From NCBI GenBank assembly GCA_900544995.1, contig UQXC01000053.1, positions 1 to 14,837 of the forward strand: DNA of 14,837 nt. The letters run 5' to 3'. Both the position numbers and the translations under genes were made by a program. Below, in pieces: positions 14,212 through 14,837 of the stretch. The first letter of the stretch is position 1; every line of letters begins with the position of its first letter. The stretch comes from an uncultured Collinsella sp. GTDB lineage: Bacteria > Actinomycetota > Coriobacteriia > Coriobacteriales > Coriobacteriaceae. Below the pieces are notes generated by a model, which was not told the origin of the DNA, did not search any database, and saw only the letters and a program-made list of their open reading frames with translations.

Positions 14212-14837
14212 CGGGCGAGAAAGGCGGCCTGCTCGCGGGCCTGCGCGCCGAGGCCCTGAAGTCGCGCCACGCGGCACCGGTTCGCCTGGCCGTGCTCATG
14301 GCGCTGCCGATGCCGCTGCTCGGCGCGATGCCCTACCGGGGCGTGCAGATCTTCAGCGCGTGGAACTACTGGTACGCGCTCTTCCTGCCCGTGGCTCTCT
14401 CGCTCGTGGTGGCGTGCGTCGCGCGGGCGGACGCGCGCACGCGGATGCGGGGGCTTCTGGGCCTGGGCTTTCCGCTTAGGCGCGCCTGGTGGGCCAAGGC
14501 GCTCTGGTGCCTCGCGCTCTGCGCGCTCTCGAACCTCGTGGTCTTCGGCATCTACCTCGCGGGATCGGCGTTCTCCTCGCAGGGCCTCACGGTCGCGGGC
14601 ACGCTCACGATGCTCCTCTGCGCGCTCGCCAACACGGTGACCGCGGCGTGGATGATCCCCGCAGGGCTCTTCCTCACGGCGCGGCTCGGCATGCTCGCGG
14701 GCATCTTCTGCCCGCTCGCCACCCAGCTCGTGGGTGGGTTCGCCTGGTCGCTGATGCCGCTGCCGCAGCTCTTTCCGCCGTCGGCGAGCATGGTCATCCC
14801 TACGAGCTTCATCCCCGTGCTGCCGAGCGGCGAGCCG
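14208..14837 (+). CDS. ABC transporter permease, lantibiotic-immunity (LanE / MutE-EpiE) type (partial)
   Basis: The first 210 codons are present; the gene runs off the window. The ATG at 14208 overlaps the ATPase stop by four bases. After a short cytoplasmic N-terminus (LRAEALKSR) there are hydrophobic segments near residues 25-41, 54-72, 98-118, 128-150 and 160-180. SAWNYWYALFLPVALSLVV, GLLGLGFPLRRAWWAKALW and the late VIPTSFIPVLPSGEP match the pattern of the MutE/EpiE family, in which 'FNWWY' and 'xLPNGxP' stretches recur (from memory). It forms the membrane channel with the preceding ATPase; a second permease (LanG type) would be expected next. No lantibiotic precursor gene is visible in the window. 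Confidence 0.85.

Overview
The window looks like the chromosome of a GC-rich, gut-type actinobacterium of the Coriobacteriia, probably Collinsella or a close relative. This is inferred from codon use, the style of the proteins and the kinds of ATPase genes present; no rRNA or other taxonomic marker is in the window. Most of the DNA is moderately GC-rich. The two AAA-ATPase genes (1.6-3.0 kb and 11.6-12.9 kb) are visibly poorer in GC, and the ABC-transporter genes after about 13.4 kb are much richer.

Layout. (1) 1-1232: the 3' end of an unidentified + strand gene converges on a minus-strand lipoprotein gene. (2) 1233-3016: a 401-base intergenic stretch ends in an elaborate inverted-repeat array that runs up to the GTG start of a DUF234-type AAA ATPase carrying a PD-(D/E)XK-like motif. 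(3) 3059-7530: a perfect actinobacterial-type LexA (SOS) box and a promoter precede a two-gene operon for a divergent type IIA topoisomerase (GyrB/ParE-like, then GyrA/ParC-like), closed by a strong hairpin. (4) 7611-8142: three 19-base direct repeats precede the wreck of another AAA-ATPase gene. (5) 8252-11385: a MerR-type regulator diverges from a minus-strand redox/detoxification operon: a decayed flavoprotein remnant, a carboxymuconolactone-decarboxylase/cupin fusion, an alpha/beta hydrolase and an iron-sulfur flavoprotein-like reductase. A textbook MerR promoter (19-base spacer with a dyad) faces the operon. (6) 11446-12950: a DUF4143-type AAA ATPase on the minus strand has a large inverted repeat upstream and a terminator downstream. 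(7) 12960-13287: the last part of a type I restriction specificity gene (hsdS) lies against the first 33 codons of a TetR-type regulator; both are broken. (8) 13429-14837: an ABC transporter resembling lantibiotic self-immunity LanFE systems, whose permease runs off the window.

The main points for follow-up are the SOS box in front of a topoisomerase operon whose A subunit has Ala at the main quinolone-resistance position, and the recurring arrangement in which each of three unrelated-looking AAA-ATPase loci has its own private set of repeats or palindromes just before its start.
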